A stretch of 64,000 nt of DNA from Actinacidiphila sp. DG2A-62 (GTDB taxonomy: Bacteria > Actinomycetota > Actinomycetes > Streptomycetales > Streptomycetaceae). The number at the start of each line of letters is the position of its first letter. Position 1 is the first letter of the stretch. The translations under genes were made by a program, and so were the position numbers. The notes beneath the pieces were generated by a model, which was not told where the DNA came from, did not search any database, and was given only the letters and a program-made list of their open reading frames with translations. The stretch covers positions 4,717,001 to 4,781,000 of the forward strand of contig NZ_JAYMGI010000002.1 of the NCBI RefSeq assembly GCF_035825295.1. The letters run 5' to 3'. Below are positions 35,118-43,453 of this stretch, piece after piece.

Positions 35118-36413
35118 ATGCTGCTGAGCTTTCGCGTGGCGAACCACGGCTCGCTGCGCGAGCCGCAGGAGCTGAACCTCGTGCCCGTCTACGCCGATGA
35201 GCGCCCCGCGCTGACTGTGGCCGCGATCTTCGGGGCCAACGCCTCGGGCAAGTCCACGGTGCTGGACGCGTACCGCTTCTTCACTTTGGCGGTCAAGGAA
35301 TCCCAGGCGCGATGGCTCCCGGACGCGCCGATTCCCCGGCGGCCCTTCCTGCTGGACCGGGAGAGCCGGACGCAGCCGTCCACGTACGCAGTCGATCTGG
35401 TCCTGGACGGGGTGCGGTACGTCTACGGTTTCGCGGTCACGGACACGGCCGTCACCGAGGAGTGGCTGTACGCGTACCCGAAAGGGCGGCGCCGGGTGCT
35501 GTTCGAGCGGGAGGGGATGACGCTCGACTACGGCTCAACCCTGACCGGCAACCGCGTCCAGATCGAGCGCACCCTGCGGCCGAACAGCCTCTACCTCTCG
35601 GCGGCGGCTCAGGGGGCGCACGGGCAGCTCAGCGCGATCTGGAGACACGTCGCCACGGGATTCGTCATCGATGACGACACACGCCAAGATCTGGGCCGGA
35701 TCGGCGGAATGGCGGTCGCTATCACCGAGTCGTTCGAAGCCGAAGGACTCCCCGTACGCAAGGCGTTCCTCGCCGCTGCCGACCTCGGTGTGCACGGCGT
35801 CCGTCAGGGAGCCGAAAGGACGGTCAAACGCTTCGACAAGCCACCGGGCGATGGGTCATCCGGCCCGAGCGACGCCTTCCTCCAAGCCCTGCTGGCCGCG
35901 GCAGACCACACGGTGGAGTTCGTCCACCGCGTCGGCGACGAAGAGTTCGTGCTGCCCGAAGACGCCGAGTCGGCTGGTACGCGGACGTGGCTGCAGCTGA
36001 CGGCCTTCGCTCTCAGCGCTGTGCTCGCGGGCGTTCCCCTTCTCGTGGACGAGATCGACATCAGCCTGCACCCGCTTCTCACCGCCAGGCTCCTCAAGCT
36101 CTTCCAGGACCCCGAGCTGAATCCGAAGGGCGCCCAGCTGATCTTCACCACCCACAGCGCGGCTCTCCTCGGCACCATGCTCGGCGACGAGGTCCTCCGC
36201 CGCGACCAGATCTGGTTCACCGAGAAGGACCCGCGTACCGCCGCCTCCACGCTGTATCCGCTCAGCGACTTCAAGCCGCGCAAGGGCGAGAACTTCGAGC
36301 GGCGCTACCTGGCCGGCAGCTATGGCGGCGTGCCGGTGCTGCCTGACGTCGACCACGAAAGGATCGTCAAGGCTATGTGGGAGGCACAGGGTGGCGCGGA
36401 CGTTTCCGCGTGA
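35118..36413 (+). CDS. RloA/AbiLi-like AAA/ABC ATPase (putative phage defence)
   Basis: The 431-residue protein starts MLLSFRVANHGSLREPQELN, with Walker A VAAIFGANASGKSTVLDAYR at residues 36-55, a C-terminal Walker B VLAGVPLLVDEIDISLHPLL and an H-loop QLIFTTHSAALLGTMLG. Domains of this OLD/RloA/AbiLi ATPase type act with nuclease partners in abortive infection. Its 3' end overlaps the RloB-like gene by 23 bp, so the two form one unit. TTGACA at 35065-35070 could be a -35 box, and the 5' region is more AT-rich than its neighbours. It sits between clpB and the YbjN gene, both housekeeping, which suggests an island insertion. Defence is inferred from family and pairing only. Confidence 0.8.
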   Translation: MLLSFRVANHGSLREPQELNLVPVYADERPALTVAAIFGANASGKSTVLDAYRFFTLAVKESQARWLPDAPIPRRPFLLDRESRTQPSTYAVDLVLDGVRYVYGFAVTDTAVTEEWLYAYPKGRRRVLFEREGMTLDYGSTLTGNRVQIERTLRPNSLYLSAAAQGAHGQLSAIWRHVATGFVIDDDTRQDLGRIGGMAVAITESFEAEGLPVRKAFLAAADLGVHGVRQGAERTVKRFDKPPGDGSSGPSDAFLQALLAAADHTVEFVHRVGDEEFVLPEDAESAGTRTWLQLTAFALSAVLAGVPLLVDEIDISLHPLLTARLLKLFQDPELNPKGAQLIFTTHSAALLGTMLGDEVLRRDQIWFTEKDPRTAASTLYPLSDFKPRKGENFERRYLAGSYGGVPVLPDVDHERIVKAMWEAQGGADVSA

Positions 36414-36981
36414 GGGAGCGGGCCGGCGTCGGGGGCCGTACCGCGAGCCCGCCCGTACGATGCTCGTCGTCTGCGGCGGCCGGGAGACCGAGCGCCAGTA
36501 CCTCCAGGGCTTGCGCGACCACGTCCGCAACCCCGCGGTCTCCGTGATCGTCAAGCCCAAGGTCGGCTCGCCGGCCCAGCTCGTTGCCTACGCGGGAAAG
36601 CTCCGCGCGCAGAACCGGGACGGCTATGACGAGGTCTGGTGCGTCTTCGACGTGGACGAGTTCACCGACATAGCCGATGCCGCGGTCGCCGCCCGGCGCC
36701 TCGGGATCGAGGTCGCGGTCTCGAATCCGTGCTTCGAGCTGTGGCTCCTCCTCCACTTCGCCGACCACACCGCGTTCGTCGGTGCGTACAAGAAGTTGCT
36801 GCCCCTGCTGGAGAAGCACGTGCCGGGGTACGACAAGTCACGGCTGGACTTCGCGCCGTACCGGGAGACGTACGAGGCGGCGGCCGAGCGCGCTCGGAAG
36901 CTTGAGGCGACCGGCCGGGACCACGGGCGGAACCCTTCGACCAGCGTGTGGCGGCTCACCGAGGGCATCGTTCGGCGCTGA
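36391..36981 (+). CDS. RloB/AbiLii-like protein, putative nuclease partner
   Basis: The 196-residue protein opens RRRGPYREPARTMLVVCGGR and ETERQYLQGLRDHV, the typical RloB start in which E of G-x-E-T-E precedes a helix. YDEVWCVFDVDEFTDIADAA provides a TOPRIM-like D-x-D, and VAVSNPCFELWLLLHFADHT is the family signature S-N-P-x-F-E-x-W-L-L-L-H-F. The C-terminal helix pair (YETYEAAAERARKLEATGRD region, NPSTSVWRL) is conserved. GTG 36391 follows GGGAGG and lies inside the 3' end of the ATPase gene. RloB/AbiLii acts with RloA/AbiLi in the lactococcal AbiL system. The enzymatic activity here is not shown. Confidence 0.8.
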   Translation: MARTFPREGAGRRRGPYREPARTMLVVCGGRETERQYLQGLRDHVRNPAVSVIVKPKVGSPAQLVAYAGKLRAQNRDGYDEVWCVFDVDEFTDIADAAVAARRLGIEVAVSNPCFELWLLLHFADHTAFVGAYKKLLPLLEKHVPGYDKSRLDFAPYRETYEAAAERARKLEATGRDHGRNPSTSVWRLTEGIVRR

Positions 36982-37075
36982 TCGACGTCCCGCGCCCGGG
37001 GCGGGGGCGGTGTGGTTGCCACGATGGGGGCCCGATGGGGGAGGATGGCGGGAGACGTCACGAAGGGACTCCACC

Positions 37076-37624
37076 GTGAGCATCGACCCGTCCTCGATTC
37101 CCAGTTTCGGGGGCCAGCAAGGACCCGAGCCGACCGGCCCCGGCGGCCAGGTCGTCAAGCCCGACCAGGAGCTGGTCAAGCAGCTGCTCGACCAGATGGA
37201 GCTGAAGTACCTCGTCGACGAGGAGGGCGACCTGGCGGCGCCCTGGGAGGAGTTCCGGACCTACTTCATGTTCCGCGGTGAGGGCGAGCAGGAGGTCTTC
37301 GCCGTCCGCACCTTCTACGAGCGCGAGTACAGCGTCGACGAGAAGCCGCAGCTGCACGAGGTCATCGACGACTGGAACCGCCGCACCCTGTGGCCGAAGG
37401 TCTACACCCACACCCACGACGACGGCTCGGTCCGCCTGATCGGCGAGGCGCAGACGCTGATCGGGCTCGGCGTGAGCCTGGAGCACTTCGTGTCCAGCAC
37501 GGTGAGCTGGGTGCGTGCGTCGATCGAGTTCGACAAGTGGGTCGGCGAGACGCTCGGCCTGGAGCAGGACGCCGAAGGCGGTCCCGACGAGGGCGACGGC
37601 CCCGGGGGCTCCGAGCAGGACTGA
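37076..37624 (+). CDS. YbjN-domain protein
   Basis: The 182-residue protein contains LVKQLLDQMELKYLVDEEGD, then FRTYFMFRGEGEQEVFAVRT, QLHEVIDDWNRRTLWPKVYT, HTHDDGSVRLIGEAQTLIGL and VSLEHFVSSTVSWVRASIEF. This is a complete YbjN fold, related to type III secretion chaperones, seen in many actinomycetes as a likely chaperone or stress protein. GTG 37076 gives the N-terminus MSIDPSSIPSFGGQQ. The tail is acidic and Gly-rich. Its usual companion is not obvious here. Confidence 0.8.
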   Translation: MSIDPSSIPSFGGQQGPEPTGPGGQVVKPDQELVKQLLDQMELKYLVDEEGDLAAPWEEFRTYFMFRGEGEQEVFAVRTFYEREYSVDEKPQLHEVIDDWNRRTLWPKVYTHTHDDGSVRLIGEAQTLIGLGVSLEHFVSSTVSWVRASIEFDKWVGETLGLEQDAEGGPDEGDGPGGSEQD

Positions 37625-37662
37625 CGCGGGCGCCGCGGCGGCCCCGCGTCGGCGCGCCCGCG

Positions 37663-39000
37663 TCAGATCGGGATGCCGACCATGGTGAGCACATAGGCGC
37701 CGTACCCCAGCGAGACCCCGGCCAGCGCGACCACCGCCACCGCGGCGGCGCGCGGCCGGGCGCGGGCCAGGGCCGCCGCGCACGGCACCAGCAGCGGGAA
37801 GGCCGGCAGCAGGAAGCGCGGCTTGGACGAGTAGAAGTTCGCCCCGCCCAGCGCGATCACCACCAGCACCGCGGAGTACACCCACAGCGGCAGCGGCATC
37901 CGGTCCAGCGCCGCCAGCACCAGCAGCAGCACCGCGCCCGCGCACAGCGCCGTGGTCAGGTACGCGGTCAGCGAGTCGGTGGTCAGCACCATGTGCTTGA
38001 CGTAGTGCAGCGCCCAGCGGCCGAAGTCGAAGTCCGAGCCCCAGCGGTGCTGCACCTCGAAGTACCCGTGCAGCAGGCCGCCGGCGCCCTCGCCGGACCC
38101 GGGCGGACCGCTCTGCGCGCCCACCCACATCACATAGCCGCACCAGCCCAGCGGCGCGAGGACCGCCGCCAGCCACGCCCGGAGGTCCTGGCGCAGCCCG
38201 TCGCGGCGCCGCCGCCACGCGTCGGCGAGCACCGCGGCGCCCACCGCGGCGGCCACCGCGACGCCGTTCGGCCGGCTCAGCCCGGCGAGCACGCTCAGAC
38301 CCGCGGCGGCGAGCCAGCGCCGGGTCAGCGCCGCGTACAGCGCCCACGCCGCCAGCGCGCACATCATCGGCTCGGTGTACGCCATGGTGAGCACCACGGA
38401 GTACGGCGTCAGCCCCCACAGCAGCACCAGCGCGGTCGCGGCGCGCCGGCCGTAGCAGTGGTCGGCCACCGCGAACACGCCCCACGCGGCCAGCGCCGCG
38501 CTCACCCACGCGACCAGCAGTGCGCAGGCCACCGAGCCGACCGGCAGCACGGCGTCGGCGGCCCGCACGGTCATCGGGTAGAGCGGGAAGAACGCCAGGT
38601 CGCTGTAGCGCAGCCCGGGGTGCTCCCAGCCGGGGATGAAGGTGCCGTAGCCCCACTGGGCGATGCGGTGGTACCACAGGCCGTCCCACTCCAGGCCCAG
38701 CACGTTGCGCGGGTGGTCCCCGCGGCGGTGGGCGACCAGCGCGACCACCGCGACGCCGGCCAGTCGCGCGACCACGAACGCGGTCACCGCGGGCATCACC
38801 CGCCGCCAGGCCGCGCCCGCGCGACGCCACGGCCCGTACGCCGTGCCGGGCGGGGCCCCCGCGCCGCCCGAGCTGCCCGGCGCGCCGGACCCGCCCGGCG
38901 CCGCTGCGGCCCCGGACGGGTCCGTCGGCGGGTCGGACGGGCCGGACGGGCCCGACGCGGACGGGTCCGCGGTCCCCGGCGCGGGCGCGGTCGTGGACAC
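37663..39000 (-). CDS. Polytopic membrane glycosyltransferase (mannosyltransferase/PIG-V-like)
   Basis: The 445-residue protein has a 60-residue Pro/Gly/Ser-rich N-terminus, then about ten membrane helices (VMPAVTAFVVARLAGVAVVA, VACALLVAWVSAALAAWGVF). The first outer loop reads GLEWDGLWYHRIAQWGYGTF with the D-G-x-W-Y catalytic-type acidic patch, and later WGLTPYSVVLTMAYTEPMMC and FYSSKPRFLLPAFPLLVPC. This resembles lipid-linked-sugar transferases of the PIG-V/GT39 type, which use polyprenyl-phosphate sugars on the outer face. The acceptor is unknown. GTG 39000 is the start. The 193 bp before the next gene hold no certain gene. Confidence 0.75.
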   Translation of the reverse strand: MSTTAPAPGTADPSASGPSGPSDPPTDPSGAAAAPGGSGAPGSSGGAGAPPGTAYGPWRRAGAAWRRVMPAVTAFVVARLAGVAVVALVAHRRGDHPRNVLGLEWDGLWYHRIAQWGYGTFIPGWEHPGLRYSDLAFFPLYPMTVRAADAVLPVGSVACALLVAWVSAALAAWGVFAVADHCYGRRAATALVLLWGLTPYSVVLTMAYTEPMMCALAAWALYAALTRRWLAAAGLSVLAGLSRPNGVAVAAAVGAAVLADAWRRRRDGLRQDLRAWLAAVLAPLGWCGYVMWVGAQSGPPGSGEGAGGLLHGYFEVQHRWGSDFDFGRWALHYVKHMVLTTDSLTAYLTTALCAGAVLLLVLAALDRMPLPLWVYSAVLVVIALGGANFYSSKPRFLLPAFPLLVPCAAALARARPRAAAVAVVALAGVSLGYGAYVLTMVGIPI

Positions 39001-39193
39001 GCGGCGGCTCCCTTGCTCCACCCGAAAACGAACGAGCCGGGAGGAACCATGCGTCTGCGGGTCGAACCGGCTACGAGTCGGACAACCCGACTATCCGCGC
39101 CGGCGGCCCCGGTCGGGGGCAGACACGCCGGTCAGGAGCGGGAGCGCGCGGAGACGATCGCGGCGGGACGGTCCGCGCCGCGCCGCGTGGGGA

Positions 39194-39730
39194 TCACTTC
39201 CTGCCGCGCCGCTTGCGGTTCGGCGAGGGCTGCTCGGGAACGGTGGGAGGCGCCGTCTCGTGCTTGAAGTAGACGGTGACATGGCGGGCCAGGTCGGAGT
39301 ACTCGGCCTGGGTCAGGCCGACGCCGGCCTGGCGCAGCACCGCCTGGACCAGTTGCCAGCGCTCCTCGACGCGGTCCTCGACGGCTCCGACGGGGGCGGC
39401 TCCGGAGGCCGCGGCCTCAGCCGCCGCCTTCTCGGCCTCGCGCTCGGCCTCCTCGATCGCGCGCAGCTCCTGCGCGGCCTCGGGACGCCCGGCGGCCTCC
39501 AGGTCCTCGGGTGTCACGTGGACGACGTGGGCCATCCTGGCCAGCGTCCGGTCGGGGCTGCGGAAGCTGGCCTTGGAGCCGCCGACGGACTGGTAGCCCG
39601 AGACGATCTGGCGCCAGCGGGCCTCGCTTATGTCGGCCTGTCGCGCGGCCTCTCGCTGGGAGATGGCCACTTTTTCCAGGGCGGCTTTGATCAGCTCGCC
39701 CTCGGGCGGGGTGGGCGGACGGTCATTCAT
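39194..39730 (-). CDS. XRE-type helix-turn-helix regulator
   Basis: The 178-residue protein reads MNDRPPTPPEGELIKAALEK, then VAISQREAARQADISEARWR, QIVSGYQSVGGSKASFRSPD and RTLARMAHVVHVTPEDLEAA. The HTH spans residues 10-75. An Ala/Glu-rich coiled coil follows (LRAIEEAEREAEKAAAEAAA), then a helical segment (LVQAVLRQAGVGLTQAEYSD). Family members are frequent, uncharacterised Streptomyces regulators. It is divergent from the small XRE gene at 39905, with which it may share a control region. Confidence 0.75.
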   Translation of the reverse strand: MNDRPPTPPEGELIKAALEKVAISQREAARQADISEARWRQIVSGYQSVGGSKASFRSPDRTLARMAHVVHVTPEDLEAAGRPEAAQELRAIEEAEREAEKAAAEAAASGAAPVGAVEDRVEERWQLVQAVLRQAGVGLTQAEYSDLARHVTVYFKHETAPPTVPEQPSPNRKRRGRK

Positions 39731-39904
39731 GGAGCGAGCTTCGCACAACTACGCAGTCCGCGTCCACCCCTTCGGAAAACTCGGAGGGTGAATCTTCCGT
39801 GACTGCCCGTGTGCTCCCCGGCGGAGCGCCGGAGCGCCGGAGGGCAAACGCGTAGTATGTGCGTACTACTTGTACGAACGGCTACTGCGCGCTACTTTGT
39901 GCTC

Positions 39905-40180
39905 ATGAAACCCCGTACTCGGACCCGGCCGAGGCGGCTGCATCAGGAGCCGGAGGCCGTCACGTGGGCGCGGCAGAAGTGTGGCCTGACCAAGCGCGCG
40001 CTGGCCGATCTCGTCGGCATCTCCGAGCAGTTGATGGGGGAGATCGAGTCGGGCTGGCGCAGCGCGACGCCCGCGAACCTGGCGAAGATCGCCGCGGCGC
40101 TCAACTGTCCCATCGTGGTGCTGGAGCGGAAGCGGTACGGGGCCGCGGCGCAGGACGGCGCCGGCCCGGGGGAGTCCTAG
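39905..40180 (+). CDS. Small XRE-family regulator, paralogue of the element-borne one
   Basis: The 91-residue protein reads MKPRTRTRPRRLHQEPEAVT, then WARQKCGLTKRALADLVGIS, EQLMGEIESGWRSATPANLA and KIAAALNCPIVVLERKR. It matches the protein at 9492-9749 over nearly its whole length. ATG 39905 is preceded by a weak ribosome binding site. The region upstream (39770-39900) is AT-richer with repeated cgtac-type words. No HATPase partner is adjacent here, unlike the element copy. Confidence 0.8.
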   Translation: MKPRTRTRPRRLHQEPEAVTWARQKCGLTKRALADLVGISEQLMGEIESGWRSATPANLAKIAAALNCPIVVLERKRYGAAAQDGAGPGES

Positions 40181-40199
40181 GGCGCTCGCGGGCCAGGTC

Positions 40200-40790
40200 T
40201 TAGAGGTTCGGCCGCGGGTCCGTGGCCAGGCGGGCGTGCAGGTGGGAGTCGTGCCGCTGTCCGGAGTGGTCGATGAAGCACTCCCGCAGCGTGCCCTCGG
40301 TGACGAAGCCCGCGCGGGTGGCGACGCGGCAGGAGCCGGGATTGGCCAGCGCGTGGTCCAGGCTGATCCGATGCAGGCCGAGGCCGCCCCCGCCGGCCGG
40401 GCGGAAGGCCCAGGTGGCGGCGGCGTCGAGGGCGCGGGCCGCGACCGCCCGGCCGCGCGCGGCCGGGGTCACCCAGTACGCGGCGACGGCCTGGTCCGGC
40501 ACGCGGTGCACGTCGCGCAGCCCGACGTAGCCGAGGAGCGCGCCCCCGTCAGCCTCGGTGACCGCGAAGGCGGCGGTGCCGTTGGCCCACGCGTTCAGCC
40601 GGGCGGCCAGCCAGATCCGGCCGCGGTCGGCCGGGGCGGCGTCGTTGACCACGCGCCCCGCCGCCCAGCGCAGGATGCCGGGGTCCTGCATCGCCTCGCC
40701 GACGGCCGGCTCGTCGCTCGCGGCGAGCGGGCGCAGCAGCAGGTCGCCCACGGTGAGGGTGCGGGGAGTGAGCAGGGACGCCGAGGTCAT
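40200..40790 (-). CDS. GNAT-family N-acetyltransferase (RimJ/RimL type)
   Basis: The 196-residue protein contains LLLRPLAASDEPAVGEAMQD, then AFAVTEADGGALLGYVGLRD, VAAYWVTPAARGRAVAARAL and LGLHRISLDHALANPGSCRV, ATRAGFVTEGTLRE. This is the RimJ/L-type GNAT pattern with the acetyl-CoA loop (V-T-P-x-x-R-G-R-x-V/A-A) and the A-N-P-x-S-x-R-V-A-x-x-x-G-F motif. It acetylates an amine, often a ribosomal protein N-terminus or an antibiotic. The target is not predictable. ATG 40790 is used. A TTG 6 bp upstream is the alternative. Confidence 0.85.
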   Translation of the reverse strand: MTSASLLTPRTLTVGDLLLRPLAASDEPAVGEAMQDPGILRWAAGRVVNDAAPADRGRIWLAARLNAWANGTAAFAVTEADGGALLGYVGLRDVHRVPDQAVAAYWVTPAARGRAVAARALDAAATWAFRPAGGGGLGLHRISLDHALANPGSCRVATRAGFVTEGTLRECFIDHSGQRHDSHLHARLATDPRPNL

Positions 40791-40952
40791 GGCCAAAGCT
40801 TATGGGGCGCGTTCGGTGACGCCCGGCTGGTGGGGGTGTCACTCGAAAGTAGGCAAAATCCTGCTGATCCGGACTCTGGGGTTCACTCTGCGTGCTCGAT
40901 TCATTACTCTTCATTGACCGACTCTTGGACATGCTTGGAGATGGGGAGGGCC

Positions 40953-43364
40953 ATGAGGGGACATCTCGCGCGCATCCGGCCGCGGACGCTGCCGCGCACC
41001 GGCCTCGCGGACCTGTCGGCTTCGGCCACCGTCTTCCTGATCGCCGTCCCGCTCTCGCTCGGGCTCGCCCTGGCGACCGGCGCGCCGCCGCAGGCCGGAC
41101 TGGTCGCGGCGGTCGTCGGCGGGGTGGTCGCCGGCGGACTCGGCGGCGCGCCGCTCCAGGTCAGCGGGGCCGCCACCAGCCTGGTCGTGGTCACCGCCGG
41201 ACTGGTGGACAGGTACGGCTGGCGGGCCACCTGCGCGATCACCGCGCTGGCCGGACTGGCCCAACTGCTGCTCGGCGCGCTGCGCGTGGCCCGCGCCGCC
41301 CTCGCGATCAGCCCCGCGATCGTGCACGGGATGCTCGCCGGCATCGGCTGCGTCATCGCCGTCGGGCAGCTGCACGTGGTGCTCGGCGGCAGCCCGCAGA
41401 CCTCGGCGCCGGACAACCTCGCGGCGCTGCCCGGCCAGCTCCTGCACAGCCATCCGGCGACACCCTTCGTCGGCGCGCTCACCCTCGCGGTGCTGCTGGC
41501 CTGGCCGCGGCTGCGCGGCCGGGCCGCGAAGCTGCGCGCGGTTCCCGCGCCGCTCGCCGCGGTCGCCCTGGCCACCGCGGCGAGCGCGTGGCTCGCGCTG
41601 CCGCGCGTCGACCTGCCGGAACTGCGCGCGCCCACCCTCCCGGCGCTGCCCGAAGGGCCGGTGCTCGGGGTGGCCGCGGCCGTGCTGACCGTCACGCTGG
41701 TGGCCGGCATGGAGTCCCTGCTGTCCGCCGTCGCCGTCGACGCGCTGCAGGTCAAGCGCCCGGGACCGCACGCGCCGCCGACCGCGCTGGACCGCGAGCT
41801 GCTCGGCCAGGGCGCCGCCAACGTCGTCTCCGGGCTGCTCGGCGGCCTGCCGGTGGCCGGCGGCGCGATGCGCGGCTCCGCCAATGTCGCGGCGGGCGCC
41901 CGCACCCGCGCCGCCACCGTGCTGCACGGCGTGTGGGTGCTGCTGTGCGCGGGCTGCGCGGCCGCCCTGCTGCGCGCGATCCCGCTCGCCGCGCTGGCCG
42001 CGCTGGTGATGTTCGTCGGCATGCGGATGGTGAGCTTCGCGCACATCCGGCACGTCCACCGGCACCGCGAGTTCCCGGTCTACGCCGTGACGCTCGGCGG
42101 CGTGGTGCTGCTCGGCGTGCTCCAGGGCGTGTGCGCGGGCGTCGCGATCGCCGCGTGCCTGTCGCTGCGGCGCCTGACCCGTACGCGGGTGGCCGTCGCC
42201 GAGGAGGTGGGCCGCCACCGGGTACGCGTCAGCGGCCAGTTGACGTTCCTGGCGGTGCCCCGGCTGTCACGGGCGCTGGACCAGGTCCCCCCGCGCGCCG
42301 ACGCCGTGGTGGAGCTGGACGGCTCGTTCATGGACCACGCCGCCTACGAGGCGCTGCGCGCCTGGTCGTCCCGGCACCGCGCGGGCGGCGGCCGGGTGCT
42401 GCTCGGCGACCGCGCGGGACGGCCCGTCAGCGAGCCGCTGGGCGCGCCCGCGCTCCCGGCCGCGGACGTCGTCGCCGCCGCGCCCGCGCCCGCCGCTGGT
42501 ACCGCGCCCGCCGCCGCCGCCGCTGCCGCTGCCGCTTCCGCGCCTGCCGCTGACGCCACCCCCGCGCCCACCGCCGCCTCCCTCGTCGTCGCCGACACCG
42601 ACGCCACCGCCGCCCCCGTCGACGTCGAACTCCTCAACGGCGTCAGCGCGTTCCAGCAGCACACCGCGCCGCTGGTCCGCGAGGAGCTCGCGCGACTCGC
42701 ACGCGAGGGCCAGCGGCCCCGTCGGCTCTTCCTGACCTGCGCCGACTCCCGGCTGGTCACCAGCATGATCACGTCGAGCGGCCCCGGCGACCTGTTCACC
42801 GTCCGGAACATCGGCAACATGGTGCCGCCACCGGGCGCCGACGCCTCCTGCGACTCGGTGGCCGCCGCCGTCGAGTACGCGGTCGACGTCCTCGGGGTCT
42901 CCGGCATCACGGTCTGCGGCCACTCCGGCTGCGGCGCGATGCAGGCGCTGCTCGCCGAGCGCGACACGCCCGCCGCCGGGCAGCCCACCCCGCTCGCGCG
43001 CTGGCTGCGCCACGGCCGCCCCAGCCTGGCCCGGCTCACCGCCGCCGCTGCCCCCCGCACCCCCGGCGCGTCCGACGGCGCCTCCCGGAGCACCCCGCTC
43101 GTCTCCCTCGCCGACCGCCCGGTCGCCGACGAGCTGGAGCACCTCGCGCTCGTCAACGTCATCACCCAGTTGGACCATCTGACGGCCCATCCGAGCGTGG
43201 CGCGCGGGCTGCGCGAGGGCCGGCTCGCGCTCCACGGCATGTACTTCCACGTCGCCGAGGCGCAGGCGTACACGCTCGACCGGGCCACCGGCGAGTTCCG
43301 CGCCGTCGGCCCCGATCCCGCCGCGCCCGCCCCCGTACCCCGGCGTCCCACCACAAAGGTCTAA
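40953..43364 (+). CDS. SulP anion transporter fused to a beta-carbonic anhydrase
   Basis: The 803-residue fusion starts at ATG 40953 after GGGAGGG. Residues 1-400 are a SulP transporter: ASATVFLIAVPLSLGLALAT and GAPPQAGLVAAVVGGVVAGG lead ten or more membrane helices. A STAS domain follows (VRVSGQLTFLAVPRLSRALD, AVVELDGSFMDHAAYEALRA). A 60-residue Ala/Pro linker leads to a beta-carbonic anhydrase with zinc ligands in FLTCADSRLVTSMITSSGPG (Cys, with Asp-Ser-Arg) and GITVCGHSGCGAMQALLA (His and Cys). Such fusions probably couple bicarbonate uptake with CO2 interconversion. It lies just upstream of acs. Confidence 0.92.
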   Translation: MRGHLARIRPRTLPRTGLADLSASATVFLIAVPLSLGLALATGAPPQAGLVAAVVGGVVAGGLGGAPLQVSGAATSLVVVTAGLVDRYGWRATCAITALAGLAQLLLGALRVARAALAISPAIVHGMLAGIGCVIAVGQLHVVLGGSPQTSAPDNLAALPGQLLHSHPATPFVGALTLAVLLAWPRLRGRAAKLRAVPAPLAAVALATAASAWLALPRVDLPELRAPTLPALPEGPVLGVAAAVLTVTLVAGMESLLSAVAVDALQVKRPGPHAPPTALDRELLGQGAANVVSGLLGGLPVAGGAMRGSANVAAGARTRAATVLHGVWVLLCAGCAAALLRAIPLAALAALVMFVGMRMVSFAHIRHVHRHREFPVYAVTLGGVVLLGVLQGVCAGVAIAACLSLRRLTRTRVAVAEEVGRHRVRVSGQLTFLAVPRLSRALDQVPPRADAVVELDGSFMDHAAYEALRAWSSRHRAGGGRVLLGDRAGRPVSEPLGAPALPAADVVAAAPAPAAGTAPAAAAAAAAASAPAADATPAPTAASLVVADTDATAAPVDVELLNGVSAFQQHTAPLVREELARLAREGQRPRRLFLTCADSRLVTSMITSSGPGDLFTVRNIGNMVPPPGADASCDSVAAAVEYAVDVLGVSGITVCGHSGCGAMQALLAERDTPAAGQPTPLARWLRHGRPSLARLTAAAAPRTPGASDGASRSTPLVSLADRPVADELEHLALVNVITQLDHLTAHPSVARGLREGRLALHGMYFHVAEAQAYTLDRATGEFRAVGPDPAAPAPVPRRPTTKV

Positions 43365-43453
43365 ACCATTTTTTGGGGTGAGCCCTTGTCACGGCAGCGC
43401 GGGACTGGTGAGGTAGTGCCGGGACATCTGGGACACCCTGACAAGGAGCTGGC

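Noticed and set aside
39049..39267. Small plus-strand ORF with a good GGGAGGAACC start
   Set aside because: Overlaps the XRE gene antisense and has a poor amino-acid composition. The start may be chance, so it is not called.
43365..43453. Possible riboswitch before acs
   Set aside because: A short leader with a T-run but no recognisable conserved core or paired architecture.
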